Part shown: positions 15,788 to 25,947 of the stretch, one piece after another | Layout: the number at the start of each line of letters is the position of its first letter | Numbering within the stretch: position 1 is the stretch's first letter | From: Dyadobacter sandarakinus | GTDB taxonomy: Bacteria; Bacteroidota; Bacteroidia; Cytophagales; Spirosomataceae | NCBI RefSeq assembly: GCF_016894445.1 | Contig: NZ_CP056775.1 | Location: forward strand, 124,001-188,000 | Reading direction: 5' to 3' | Length of the DNA stretch: 64,000 nucleotides | The notes under the pieces: generated by a model | The model's database searches: none | Told to the model about the DNA's origin: nothing | Seen by the model: the letters and a program-made list of their open reading frames with translations, nothing else | Program-made: the position numbers and the translations under genes

Positions 15788-18700
15788 ATGCCCTCTATAA
15801 AAACATTATTCGACGAGACGAAAGATATTTACCGGACCATTGAAAAAGTTGTTACGTTTGGTAATCTCAGCGAGGAAGCTTTAGCCAAAGAGATTGGCGA
15901 GTATGTGGTCACAGATAGGCTGCGGGATAATTTTGAAACCTTACTAGAGGCCCTTGATGCCGGCCTGAGGGACAGCAGCCACGAGATCGGCGTCTGGGTA
16001 TCGGGCTTTTACGGTTCGGGCAAAAGCTCATTCTCCAAATATATTGGTCTGGCCCTGGACCACAAGCGAACTATCGAGGGGAAACCCCTGCGCGACCGGC
16101 TGGCCAACCGCATCAACTCACCCACCATCGAGCCGCTGCTTAATTCACTGGTGAAGAAGTATGATCCGGTCGTATTTCTAATCGACTTGTCGGCCCAGCA
16201 GATTGGCAGCTACAACCTGGCTCCCGTGGGTACAATCATCTACAACGAAGTGATGAAATGGGCCGGTTACCCCTCGGAAGAGAAGATGGCCCTATTTGAG
16301 CGCATGCTGGAAATGGATGGCAAGCTCGATACCTTCAAGCAGACGCTCCGAAATGAGAAAGACACCGATTGGGATGAAGTAAAGCATAACAATCCGCTGA
16401 AAGCAAAGGCCATGGCCCAAAACATGGCACCGGTTCTGTATCCGCAGATCTGGGCCGATGCCCGCTCGTTTCAGATCATGCAGATCGACAGTATTGAGAG
16501 CGAACAGGAACGTATGACCAAGATGCTGGCCTTAATCCGTAAGCGAACAGGTCACGACAACGTGATCTTTATTGTCGATGAGGTAGGGCAGTACATTTCC
16601 GCCAAAGAAGATCTGATTCTGGCCTTGCAAGGTACGCTGCATAACCTGAAAGATATTGGACAGGGTAAGGCGTGGCTACTGGCCACCGCCCAGCAAACGC
16701 TGACGGAAGACAACGCCAATGCACGCTATAATTCGGATAAGCTCTACAAACTCAATGACCGTTTTCCGATCAAGATTGACATTGAGGCCTCGGACATTAA
16801 GGAGATTGCAACCAAACGATTGCTGGGGAAATCGGCGGCCGGTAACAGCACTCTGAAAGCCATGTATGGCCAGCATGGCGAGTCATTGCGCATTCGGACA
16901 AAACTCGAAAATGCGGAGAAAACCATTTTCAAAGCCGACCTGACGGAGAAAGACTTTATTGACTTATATCCCTTTCTACCCAATCACTTTACCCTCCTGC
17001 TAACACTGTTGGGCAAACTGGCATCACGACGGGGCGGTATTGGCCTGCGTTCCGTAATCCGGGTAGTGCAGGATGTACTCGTAGACCGGTCGCACCAATC
17101 CCTGGCCGAAATGGAAGTGGGTACGCTGGCCACTACCGTCAGCATTTTCAATATTTTGCGTGCCGACATTCAAAAGTCGTACGGGTACGTAGTAGAAGCT
17201 GTCGATAAAGTGGGCATGATTTACAACGAAGATAGTCTGGAACACCAGATTGCTAAATCGGTGGCGGTGTTGCAGATCGTGGATGATTTTCCACTGACGG
17301 TGAACAACTTGGCGGTGATGATGCACCCATCGGTAAGCAGCCCATCGCTAAAAGATCAGGTTCGACAAAAGGTTGATGAATTAAAAAGTAATCGCAGTCT
17401 GACCCTAAAAGAAGTGGACGGGCAGCTTCGGTTTATGACCGATGCTATTCTGCGCATCGACGACAATAAGGTCCAGCACATTCCAACCAGTTCTGAGGTG
17501 CGTCAGTTGCTGGACACGCAGGTACAGGAATTGTTTCCACGCGTGCCTTCAGCAAAAGTACTCGAGAAAACGGTTAACACCGGCGTACAGCTTGCCTTTG
17601 AGGAGCGCACGAAATCGGTGCTGGAAATCAACGAAACCATTCAGGCTCAACTGCATTTTGAAGCACCCGACTCGTATAATCGGACGGTGACGGAACTGGA
17701 ACGCCTGAGCACCGAAAAAACGGCCGAGAATACTTACTACGCCGTAGGGCAACTTGATGACTCGTGGGTGGCTGATCTGGAAGAGATTGTGCGATGTGAG
17801 CATATCTACAAGCAACGCAACCAGCATGAAGGCAAGGAAATAGCCGATTACATGGAAGGGCAGCGGCAGGATGCCGAACGACTGAAACAGCGGCTGCGGC
17901 AACGCATGGTCCGCGCTCTGGAAAACGGTCAACTCATTTTCCGGGGAGCCGCCAAAACGACGAAGACCTACAGCGCGACCTCGTACAAGGATGCAATGGC
18001 CAACTGCCTGAAAGCGGTGGCTAGGACCGTGTACCACAAGTATGACCAGGCACCCAAGAACATTGAAAGTGACGCAGCCAAGAAACTGCTTCAGTACGAC
18101 GACCTGAAAAACCTGCCCGAATCCCTGAACCCCTTTGGCCTTATCAAAGCAGACGGGAGCATCGACACGAAAGCATCGGCCCTGAAGTCGATTGAGGAGT
18201 TCCTGAGCCGCGACGGACAGGCCGAAGGCAAGAAAGTGCTCGACCGCTTCAATGAGCCGGAGTTTGGTTGGTCGAAAGATACCACTCGCTATCTGGTGGC
18301 CGTGATGTTTCTCTCCTCCATGGTAAAGCTCCGTATTGGGGGCGAATACGTGACGGTGAAAGGGCCTACGTCAATCGAAAAATTGGCCAATGCTACTGGT
18401 TTTGGACAGATCGGCATTACCCTGCAAACGGGCGATCAACCCAGCAACGAACAGAAAAAAGTAGCCGCTCAGAACCTGACTGCCCTGACGGGCGTATCGG
18501 TATTGCCCCTGCCGCAGAAAATAGCTGAAACGGTAATCAAACATTTCCCCGACCTGAAAGATAAATACGCAGGCCTGGATATTCGACTGCAAACGCTGGG
18601 TTTGCCGGGGGCCGACCGTATAAAGAGTTTGCAGGACGGTATCACCGAGATCCTGAAAGGTGATGGCTCCGATGCTACCTTCCGACTAGGAAAAGCCGAT

Positions 18701-19438
18701 GCCACACTGTACGTAGATCTGCAATGGGCCAAAAAAGTGCGGGAGTGCCTGGACAACAAGGCGACTGAAAAAACAGTAAGGGCGCTGCGTGAGGTTCAGA
18801 AAAGCGTACAAACCCTACCGAACGTACCTATTATTGAGCTACTTCGGACGGAGGTGGTCGGACAACTGGGCGTTGCCGATCAGATGTTGAGCATCGATGA
18901 ATTTTACGACCGGATTCCCGACTTGAAAGATACGTTGGGCAAGGTGCAGCAAAGCATCGAGCTGGCCTGCCAGCAGTTTGAACAAACTGAGAACGCCCGG
19001 CTCGATAAGGCCATTGCCGACGTGAGAAACCGGTCGGCATATTCCCAATTGACCGACGAACAGCGCGATGAGATTGAACAGCGCCTGAGCAAAGCCCAAA
19101 TTACTAACAAGAGCGGCATTCAGGGTATTCAGGATATTGTGAACGAAGGCTTTCAGTTGCAGACGCAGTTGAGCAACCTGCACACGGAGATAGACCAGAT
19201 GGCGGCCGATAATAACATCGCGCCCCCGACCCCCGATCCCTTGCCCTACCGCAATCTGGATACTACTCGTCCGGTGGTGGCCGACCCTGGAACGCCCCTG
19301 CCGAAAACGCGCACCGTTCGGTTAGTACATTTACCCCGAAAAATCACAAAAAAGACAGACCTCGACCACATTATCAAGGAGTTACAGTCTCTGAAAAATG
19401 GTCTGACTGATGGCGAGGTCATCGAACTGATCTGGTAA
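15788..19438 (+). CDS. brxC: BREX P-loop ATPase BrxC
   Basis: A 1216-residue ATPase, the usual BrxC size. Walker A is GFYGSGKSS (residues 73-81) and Walker B is VIFIVDEVGQY (about 259-269). Between them lies the family phrase PVVFLIDLSAQQIGSYNLAP. Downstream are ATPase-associated segments (ATAQQTLTED, FPIKIDIEASDI), a long coiled-coil/helical middle, and a C-terminus rich in charged helices. BrxC is related to ORC/Cdc6-like AAA ATPases and is required for defence and for methylation in several BREX systems. Codon use and GC content are uniform through the gene and higher than in the reverse transcriptase region. Confidence 0.93.
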   Translation: MPSIKTLFDETKDIYRTIEKVVTFGNLSEEALAKEIGEYVVTDRLRDNFETLLEALDAGLRDSSHEIGVWVSGFYGSGKSSFSKYIGLALDHKRTIEGKPLRDRLANRINSPTIEPLLNSLVKKYDPVVFLIDLSAQQIGSYNLAPVGTIIYNEVMKWAGYPSEEKMALFERMLEMDGKLDTFKQTLRNEKDTDWDEVKHNNPLKAKAMAQNMAPVLYPQIWADARSFQIMQIDSIESEQERMTKMLALIRKRTGHDNVIFIVDEVGQYISAKEDLILALQGTLHNLKDIGQGKAWLLATAQQTLTEDNANARYNSDKLYKLNDRFPIKIDIEASDIKEIATKRLLGKSAAGNSTLKAMYGQHGESLRIRTKLENAEKTIFKADLTEKDFIDLYPFLPNHFTLLLTLLGKLASRRGGIGLRSVIRVVQDVLVDRSHQSLAEMEVGTLATTVSIFNILRADIQKSYGYVVEAVDKVGMIYNEDSLEHQIAKSVAVLQIVDDFPLTVNNLAVMMHPSVSSPSLKDQVRQKVDELKSNRSLTLKEVDGQLRFMTDAILRIDDNKVQHIPTSSEVRQLLDTQVQELFPRVPSAKVLEKTVNTGVQLAFEERTKSVLEINETIQAQLHFEAPDSYNRTVTELERLSTEKTAENTYYAVGQLDDSWVADLEEIVRCEHIYKQRNQHEGKEIADYMEGQRQDAERLKQRLRQRMVRALENGQLIFRGAAKTTKTYSATSYKDAMANCLKAVARTVYHKYDQAPKNIESDAAKKLLQYDDLKNLPESLNPFGLIKADGSIDTKASALKSIEEFLSRDGQAEGKKVLDRFNEPEFGWSKDTTRYLVAVMFLSSMVKLRIGGEYVTVKGPTSIEKLANATGFGQIGITLQTGDQPSNEQKKVAAQNLTALTGVSVLPLPQKIAETVIKHFPDLKDKYAGLDIRLQTLGLPGADRIKSLQDGITEILKGDGSDATFRLGKADATLYVDLQWAKKVRECLDNKATEKTVRALREVQKSVQTLPNVPIIELLRTEVVGQLGVADQMLSIDEFYDRIPDLKDTLGKVQQSIELACQQFEQTENARLDKAIADVRNRSAYSQLTDEQRDEIEQRLSKAQITNKSGIQGIQDIVNEGFQLQTQLSNLHTEIDQMAADNNIAPPTPDPLPYRNLDTTRPVVADPGTPLPKTRTVRLVHLPRKITKKTDLDHIIKELQSLKNGLTDGEVIELIW

Positions 19439-19486
19439 ACTGATTCACTCTTTAATCACACCGGCTTACCGGTTTCTGACATATCA

Positions 19487-22400
19487 ATGGCCCTAACCAA
19501 AGACGCCCGAAATAAACTATACGCGTTTGTACAGGCCGTGAAACGGCTGCTGATTGCCGATGTAGAAAGTCAGCTTCAGCAGTTCTACGGCATCCGGCCT
19601 GACGGCTCTATTCTTCCGCTGGAACAACTCACCACCCGCGATACCGACCGGCTTTATCGGGCGCGGTTACTGCGTGACCGCCTAACATACCTCTACGGCA
19701 ATATCGTTACGGCCAAGGACAAAGAGAAAAACGCCGTGCAGCAACTGGTGCGAGAACAGGCCTTCACGGTCCTGAACCGATTTGCCGCATTGCGTATGGC
19801 CGAGGAACGGACCATCATTACTGAAACGGTTCGACAGGGCTACAATTCGGCAGGCTTTCAGGTGTTTGACTCGGTAACTGGCCAGGGTATGTCGGCCGAC
19901 CAGTTTACGCGCTACAGCTGGTACCTCGATGCTGTGTTCGACGAGCTGGCCCTAGACCTACCTGCCGTCTTTGACAGGTATTCGCCCTACGCGCTGCTAT
20001 TCCCCACCGAACCGACACTGTTAAAACTGTTTGAACTGCTTAATGCCGAAGACATCAAAGCGTTTAGGCAGATAGGGCGGCCTGTGCTGAACCTTTGGCA
20101 GGAAGACGAAACTATTGGCTGGATGTACCAGTATTACAATGCTGACGACGAGCGTAAGCAAATGCGCGAAGCGCAGGCTCCCCGTAACAGCCGCGAACTG
20201 GCCGTGCGGAACCAGTTCTTTACACCTCGTTATGTAGTGCAGTTTCTGATCGATAACACTTTGGGCCGCATCTGGTACGATATGACGGGTGGCCAGACCG
20301 AACTGGCCGACCGTTGCCTGTTTATGGTGAAGGAATCGACCGTGGACGCACCGGAAATCCCAAACCCCAAAGACCCCCGCCACATTCGGATGCTCGACCC
20401 GGCCTGCGGTTCTATGCACTTTGGGCTGTACGCCTTTGATCTGTTGGAGATTATCTACCGCGAGGCATGGGATAAATACCCCCATCTTCTGGGTGATCTG
20501 CGTGATGTGATGACGCGCGCCGAGTTTTTGCAGAAGGTACCGTCGCTGATTCTGGCGCACAATATTCACGGGGTAGACATTGACCCTCGGGCGCTGCAAA
20601 TGGCCGGACTGAGCCTGTGGCTGCGGGCTCAACGCAGCTTTGCCGAGATGAATCTGGCCCCCGCCAACCGGCCGGCCATTACGCGTGGCAACCTGGTATT
20701 GGCCGAGGCTATGCCCGGAAATCCGCAGTTGTTGAGCGAGGCCGTAAAGGGCCTGAGCAAACCCATGCGTCGACTGGTGCTGCACCTCTGGCAGCAGATG
20801 CAGCTAGCGGGCGAAACCGGCGTGGTGCTGCGTATTGAGCACGAGATCCGGCAGGAAATTGGCCGGATTGAACGCGACTGGAATACACTGGTTAAAACCA
20901 ATCAGGGCGATCTGTTCGACGCCGAAGCGCAGGCCGAGGCCGAGCAAATCGGCAATCTCAACGACCGGCAACAACGCGAAGAGTTCTTCGAGAAGGCGGA
21001 GCATGAGGTACTGGACCACTTGCGCCGTTTGGCGGAGTCGTCGACCACGGAAGATGCCTACCAGAAGCTACTCTTTGCTGATGACACCGCACGGGGCTTT
21101 GCCTTCATTGAGCTCTGCCGACAGCGTTACGATGTAGTGGTAATGAACCCGCCCTTTGGCGCAACCTCCGTGGCTACCAAAGCCTACGTGGATAGGACAT
21201 ACCCCGACGGAAAGGGCGATTTAGCCGCTGTATTTGTGGAGCGTATGCACGAGATGCTGACAGACGTGGGTTTGCTGGGAGCTATCTCTACACGTACCAT
21301 TTTTTTCCTAGGCTCTTATCTGAATTGGCGAAAGAAGTACATCATTCACCATACATACCTAAAATACATGGCCGATCTCGGCATGGGCGTATTGGACGCG
21401 ATGGTGGAGACAGCGGCTTACGTTATGGGGCGAAAGGATAATCCTACTTCCGTATTTCTGAGAGCCACCAAAGCAAATGCTGACCAGAAGGAAGCAATGC
21501 TCTTCAATGCTCTTACAACTGGAGAAAACCGTTTTAACCAAAAAACGAGTCGATTTCGGTTGATCCCTAATGAACCGCTTTGTTACTGGATTGATAATAA
21601 AACATTCGCATTACATGAAGATTACAGTTCTTTTGAAACAGGTCTGTCAAGAACATGTAAACAGGGTGCGGGTACATCTGATAATTTTCGGTTCGTCTAT
21701 AATTGCTGGGAAGTACCTCGTGACAAAAAGTCAGGTAGAGACTGGCCACTTTTTCTGATGACAGATGGTAGTATACGGTACGTCTTTCCTGGTACAGCCG
21801 TTATTAATTGGCAAAATAACGGCTTGGTCGTTAAAACTTATTCGGAGCAACTATATGGATCTGTTACGAAACAGATTTCCAGTCAAGAATACTACTTTCG
21901 AGTAGGTTTGAGTTGGTCTGTCCGTACAGCTAAGTTTGAGCCACATATTATTCCAGCAAGTTGTATTCCAAGTGCAAGACGATTTTTGACAGTATTTCCA
22001 AACATGCTGGACGTCTTACCCGCGTGCTCCTTATGGAACTCTGATTACTTCGACTATGTGTTGAAACTAAGTATGGAGCGAGCAAACCATCCTCAGTTCA
22101 TAAATGGAGTAATAAACAAATCACCTTATCCAACCCTCCCCGAAAGCTTAGAGACGTTTCTTGCCAAACAAACGCTACTCAATCATGGACTGATTCAGGA
22201 GGTTTTTGAGCGAGAAGAAACGAGTTTATATTTCACTGGCCCAGCGTTAAAATCAGGTTTGTCGATAAGCCAGAGTATTGAAACCGTTTTGAGCCAATTT
22301 GCACAAAGTAAAACCGCACATTTGACTTCGCTGGTCCAGATTAACGAGCAGGTATACGCCAATTTCGGTATTACTACCGAAGATCAGGCCCACATTCGGG

Positions 22401-23446
22401 AAATAACTAACAGTGAAGAAGCTCGTCCGGAGGGTACGGTCTTCAATGTATCGGAGCTCGAACTGGCCGAGGGTGTACTTTCTTGGCTCGTAGGCGTCGC
22501 CTTTGGCCGCTGGAATGTTATGTTGGCCCATCACCCGGAGCGCATTCCCATTCGTGAGGATATTTTTGCCCCCCTACCAGCCCAAAGTCCAGCCAGTTTA
22601 AACATGGATGGGCTGCTGGAGTACCCCGTTCCCTTTCGTATGGATGGCTTAGCAGTAGTGGAAGACGGCGACCCCGCCGATCTGATGCGCTGCATTCGGG
22701 CCACGCTGCGTTACCTGTACCATGAGCAGGCCGATGCCATCGAACGGGAATTGGCCGCTTTGTTAGGCGCTAATGATCTTGCCGACTACCTGAGTCAACC
22801 CAATCGTTTCTTTGCGGCCCATCTGGCCCAATACACCCAGAACAAACGCACAGCGCCAATTTACTGGCCCCTGTCAGTACCATCTGGCAGATACACCATT
22901 TGGATGTATTACCCACGGCTCAACGACCAAACCCTTTACCGCATCGTTGGCGAGTACTTAAAGCCCAAACAAGCCGCCCTCACCGATGATATTCGTCGGT
23001 TGGAAGCATCGGGCACCCCCACCGACAAAGACCGCCGTTTGCTGGCCGATTGGCAGTCGCTCCGGGCTGAACTAGCTCAAATGGAAGCCGACCTGCTCCG
23101 CATTGCCGACCTGCCGTATCGCCCCAACCACGACGATGGCGTGTTGCTCACGGCCGCTCCGCTGCACGGCTTTTTCCGTAACCGCAAGTGGCAGCAGGCC
23201 ACCGAAGCTGCCTGGCAAGAACTACAGCGGGGCGACTACGACTGGGCACACTTAACGCTGCCCATCTGGCCGGATCGGGTAAAAGACAAGTGCAAAACCG
23301 ACCTGAGTATGGCCATCGCTCACGGTCTGGAAGATACTTGTAGTGTAAAACCCAGGGAGAAGAAGGAACGTACCCCCAAAGTCTCCGGTAGCGGACCAAA
23401 AGGGAAAAAGAAATCGACCACTGATCAAACGACCATACTGCCATGA
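19487..23446 (+). CDS. pglX: BREX adenine-specific DNA methyltransferase PglX
   Basis: A 1319-residue N6-adenine methyltransferase. The SAM-binding motif I is LDPACGSMHFGLYAF (about residues 302-316), with a HNIHGVDIDPRALQMAGLSL block (about 358). Catalytic motif IV is VVMNPPFGA (about 551-559). The presumed target-recognition region (about 640-945) is followed by a helical C-terminal end. PglX marks host DNA at one strand of a short site so that BREX spares it. It is slightly longer than the roughly 1200-residue type 1 enzymes. Bases from about 21,400 to 22,330 are far more AT-rich than the rest, for example about 33% GC at 21601-21660 against 62% at 20701-20760. The end overlaps pglZ as ATGA. 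Confidence 0.93.
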   Translation: MALTKDARNKLYAFVQAVKRLLIADVESQLQQFYGIRPDGSILPLEQLTTRDTDRLYRARLLRDRLTYLYGNIVTAKDKEKNAVQQLVREQAFTVLNRFAALRMAEERTIITETVRQGYNSAGFQVFDSVTGQGMSADQFTRYSWYLDAVFDELALDLPAVFDRYSPYALLFPTEPTLLKLFELLNAEDIKAFRQIGRPVLNLWQEDETIGWMYQYYNADDERKQMREAQAPRNSRELAVRNQFFTPRYVVQFLIDNTLGRIWYDMTGGQTELADRCLFMVKESTVDAPEIPNPKDPRHIRMLDPACGSMHFGLYAFDLLEIIYREAWDKYPHLLGDLRDVMTRAEFLQKVPSLILAHNIHGVDIDPRALQMAGLSLWLRAQRSFAEMNLAPANRPAITRGNLVLAEAMPGNPQLLSEAVKGLSKPMRRLVLHLWQQMQLAGETGVVLRIEHEIRQEIGRIERDWNTLVKTNQGDLFDAEAQAEAEQIGNLNDRQQREEFFEKAEHEVLDHLRRLAESSTTEDAYQKLLFADDTARGFAFIELCRQRYDVVVMNPPFGATSVATKAYVDRTYPDGKGDLAAVFVERMHEMLTDVGLLGAISTRTIFFLGSYLNWRKKYIIHHTYLKYMADLGMGVLDAMVETAAYVMGRKDNPTSVFLRATKANADQKEAMLFNALTTGENRFNQKTSRFRLIPNEPLCYWIDNKTFALHEDYSSFETGLSRTCKQGAGTSDNFRFVYNCWEVPRDKKSGRDWPLFLMTDGSIRYVFPGTAVINWQNNGLVVKTYSEQLYGSVTKQISSQEYYFRVGLSWSVRTAKFEPHIIPASCIPSARRFLTVFPNMLDVLPACSLWNSDYFDYVLKLSMERANHPQFINGVINKSPYPTLPESLETFLAKQTLLNHGLIQEVFEREETSLYFTGPALKSGLSISQSIETVLSQFAQSKTAHLTSLVQINEQVYANFGITTEDQAHIREITNSEEARPEGTVFNVSELELAEGVLSWLVGVAFGRWNVMLAHHPERIPIREDIFAPLPAQSPASLNMDGLLEYPVPFRMDGLAVVEDGDPADLMRCIRATLRYLYHEQADAIERELAALLGANDLADYLSQPNRFFAAHLAQYTQNKRTAPIYWPLSVPSGRYTIWMYYPRLNDQTLYRIVGEYLKPKQAALTDDIRRLEASGTPTDKDRRLLADWQSLRAELAQMEADLLRIADLPYRPNHDDGVLLTAAPLHGFFRNRKWQQATEAAWQELQRGDYDWAHLTLPIWPDRVKDKCKTDLSMAIAHGLEDTCSVKPREKKERTPKVSGSGPKGKKKSTTDQTTILP

Positions 23447-25944
23447 CCATCAACCAGTACATAGCGGATTATCTGCGGCAGAAGCTCGTAGATTCACCAA
23501 CCCTGCTGGTCTATGACCCTAATGGCCGCTACCATGACCTAGTGCCAACGTTGGCCTCCGACCTGGTGCACGTAGTCGATGCCAGCAAATCGTTCATCAA
23601 AGCCCGCGAAGAGGCCCAGCGAATTTATACTGTCGAACTGCCCGCCAATGAGCAGGCCCGGCTGGTGCTGTACCTGGCGCTCAAGTCGCCAACCGACAAT
23701 CAGGCCCGCATTAAGGACCCCTACTTTATGTTTGGCCTTGGAGGAGCCATCTTTCCCCTCACTCCCGCCGACCGGTATATTGAACTGTGCAAGTCTTGCT
23801 ACCCTGGTCAGGAATCGAAGATTGATACCCTTTTTGTCGATAGCGAGCCGTCCTTCGAGACGGTCGATGCGCTGGGAGCCGGTAACACCTACGCGCTCTT
23901 GCAAACCCTCACCGGGGGGAAATCGGGCGGAACTCGTTCCGACGCAGAAATGGTGCTGGCCATCATGACGGGATCGCCTGATATGGCGACCGCCTGGAAA
24001 AAACAAAGAGGGATCACTGCCGAATGGAAGACTTTCGCTAAACAGCAGTTGGGGCTTAAAGCAAGCAGCGGCAGTGCGCTGCCAGACGTGCAGGAAGAAA
24101 TCTGGCGGTATGTGCTCTTCAGCGAATTTGTTTATGACCTGCCTGTACCACTGCCGGTTCAATTTGCGAACGTACCTCGGGGCGGAGAAAATCAGCGCAA
24201 GCTTATACTGGAACTGGGTCAAACGCTGCGGCAACGAAAAGGATGGGAGGAACTGTACGTTGAAAACGCTGGTAAAGTAGACGAAGACTTGGGCCTGTCA
24301 GAAGTTTTTGCTCAGGAAACGGATCTCGGCGAGATCATCACCTTCGCCTTTGAAGACAACACCTATTTTCACCGCTACATCAACGATATTCTGGCAGGCA
24401 AACTAGCAGAAGCTGCCGAGGAGTGGTCACTAGTACAGGGCAACATCTGGGAGGGGCACGACCCGCAGCGGGCGGCCAACTGGCAGGTAGCCCGCTGCGG
24501 AGCGGAACTACTTCATTTCGCTGGTACCCTGACCGACGAGGCCATCCAAAGTCACGAGACCCTAGCTCAATTGGTTGAGCAGTACGCCAACCACTGGTAC
24601 CGGTTCGACCAGTTTCAACGGTCATTCGAACAATACACCGACATTCTGCCTGACCGCAGCGAATTGATTGAAACGTATATCAAACGCGTGCGACAAACCT
24701 ACCGCAACCGCAGTGAGTTGCTGCAAAAGCGGTATCAATCGCTATTTGTAGGAGAGGGCTGGCCTGGTACGATACCGTTTCAGAACACCTCGGTCTGGAA
24801 CAAGTACATTGAACCTAATCTTAAGGCACATGTGCCTACTGCCTACATCTGGGCCGATGCACTACGCTTCGAGCTAGGCAAGGAAGTGGGTACGGCTTTG
24901 ACCAAAAACGGGCATATCGTCGATTTGATCCCATCCGCTGCATTCATTCCGACGGTAACTAAATTGGCTATGGCAGCCCTATTGCCTGATGCGGATCAAA
25001 AGCTTTACCTAAGACATGTTGGCGAGTCCATGGAAGCCGAACTTGATGGGGTGGTACTCAAGAACCTACAGGACCGAGTGGGCGTGCTACGTACCCGGCT
25101 TGGCGACAGAATGCAGCATCATTCGCTGGACAACTTCCTTAATAGCCCTAAGCAGAAGCCCTTCGACTTGCTGTGTTTATCGCTCACGGAGATTGATACC
25201 TCTGGCGAATCATTGGGCAGCAATGCCCTGTTACCCATTCAGGAAGCAGCCAAAAAGCTGGTTCGGGCGGTCAATAAACTCAAGCAAGTGGGCTACAAAC
25301 AGGTCATCATTGCCGCTGATCACGGCTTTGTGCTCCACCCTGACTACGAGCCGGGCGACAATATGCCCAAACCACCCGGCGACTGGTGGCTGGCCAAAAA
25401 ACGCTGTCTGGCAGGCATCGGTACCCCCGGTGATGCCAGCCTTGGTTTTACGCCCGAGCGGCTCTCCCTTCGCAGTGATGCCACTCAGTTCATCTTCGCC
25501 CGGCAGTTTGGTGTCTACCAGGCCAACACCCGTTATTTCCACGAAGGCCTATCTCTCCAGGAAAATATTGTGCCGGTGCTGACGGTGCGGCTGGCAGTCG
25601 TCAAAACGGAATCGAAGGCTGATGTGACGCTTAGTCACAAAAAAGGCTTTATTACAGGCCTGCGTCCATCTATTCAGGTGGCGGCTTTTTCGGAGAGCCT
25701 TTTTGCCGAGCCACTCATCGTCCGCATCGAAGCCGTGGCCAGTGGAGAGGTCGTGGGCACACTGGCCGATCAAACCGGGGTGAATCTACTAGCGGGCACC
25801 GTCGAGTTAACCCCCGGAACCACCAGCAGCCTCACGTTGGAAATGGGGGAGGACTTCGAAGGCAATTTCGATGTCGTAGCCATCAATCCTGCCACGGGCA
25901 AACAATACGATACATTATCGCTCAGAACTGACTATTCGTTTTAA
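23443..25944 (+). CDS. pglZ: BREX protein PglZ (alkaline-phosphatase superfamily)
   Basis: An 833-residue protein starting MTINQYIADYLRQKLVDSPT with LLVYDPNGRYHDL, the usual type 1 PglZ opening. The PglZ domain lies around residues 460-700. It has YIWADALRFELGKEVG (metal-binding Asp), then PSAAFIPTVTKLAMAALLP. It continues with LLCLSLTEIDTSGE and VIIAADHGFVLHP with the Asp-His pair. It closes with FHEGLSLQENIVPVL. The C-terminus is a beta-rich Ig-like part. The family has phosphatase/nuclease-type chemistry in characterised members and is needed for both methylation and defence. The start overlaps the pglX stop and brxL follows after 3 bases. Confidence 0.93.
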   Translation: MTINQYIADYLRQKLVDSPTLLVYDPNGRYHDLVPTLASDLVHVVDASKSFIKAREEAQRIYTVELPANEQARLVLYLALKSPTDNQARIKDPYFMFGLGGAIFPLTPADRYIELCKSCYPGQESKIDTLFVDSEPSFETVDALGAGNTYALLQTLTGGKSGGTRSDAEMVLAIMTGSPDMATAWKKQRGITAEWKTFAKQQLGLKASSGSALPDVQEEIWRYVLFSEFVYDLPVPLPVQFANVPRGGENQRKLILELGQTLRQRKGWEELYVENAGKVDEDLGLSEVFAQETDLGEIITFAFEDNTYFHRYINDILAGKLAEAAEEWSLVQGNIWEGHDPQRAANWQVARCGAELLHFAGTLTDEAIQSHETLAQLVEQYANHWYRFDQFQRSFEQYTDILPDRSELIETYIKRVRQTYRNRSELLQKRYQSLFVGEGWPGTIPFQNTSVWNKYIEPNLKAHVPTAYIWADALRFELGKEVGTALTKNGHIVDLIPSAAFIPTVTKLAMAALLPDADQKLYLRHVGESMEAELDGVVLKNLQDRVGVLRTRLGDRMQHHSLDNFLNSPKQKPFDLLCLSLTEIDTSGESLGSNALLPIQEAAKKLVRAVNKLKQVGYKQVIIAADHGFVLHPDYEPGDNMPKPPGDWWLAKKRCLAGIGTPGDASLGFTPERLSLRSDATQFIFARQFGVYQANTRYFHEGLSLQENIVPVLTVRLAVVKTESKADVTLSHKKGFITGLRPSIQVAAFSESLFAEPLIVRIEAVASGEVVGTLADQTGVNLLAGTVELTPGTTSSLTLEMGEDFEGNFDVVAINPATGKQYDTLSLRTDYSF

Positions 25945-25947
25945 CTT

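Noticed and set aside
20021..20785. A 254-codon open frame opposite pglX
   Set aside because: It is entirely antisense to a conserved part of pglX and translates to a Gln/His/Val-rich sequence without domains. Such frames are expected in GC-rich genes.
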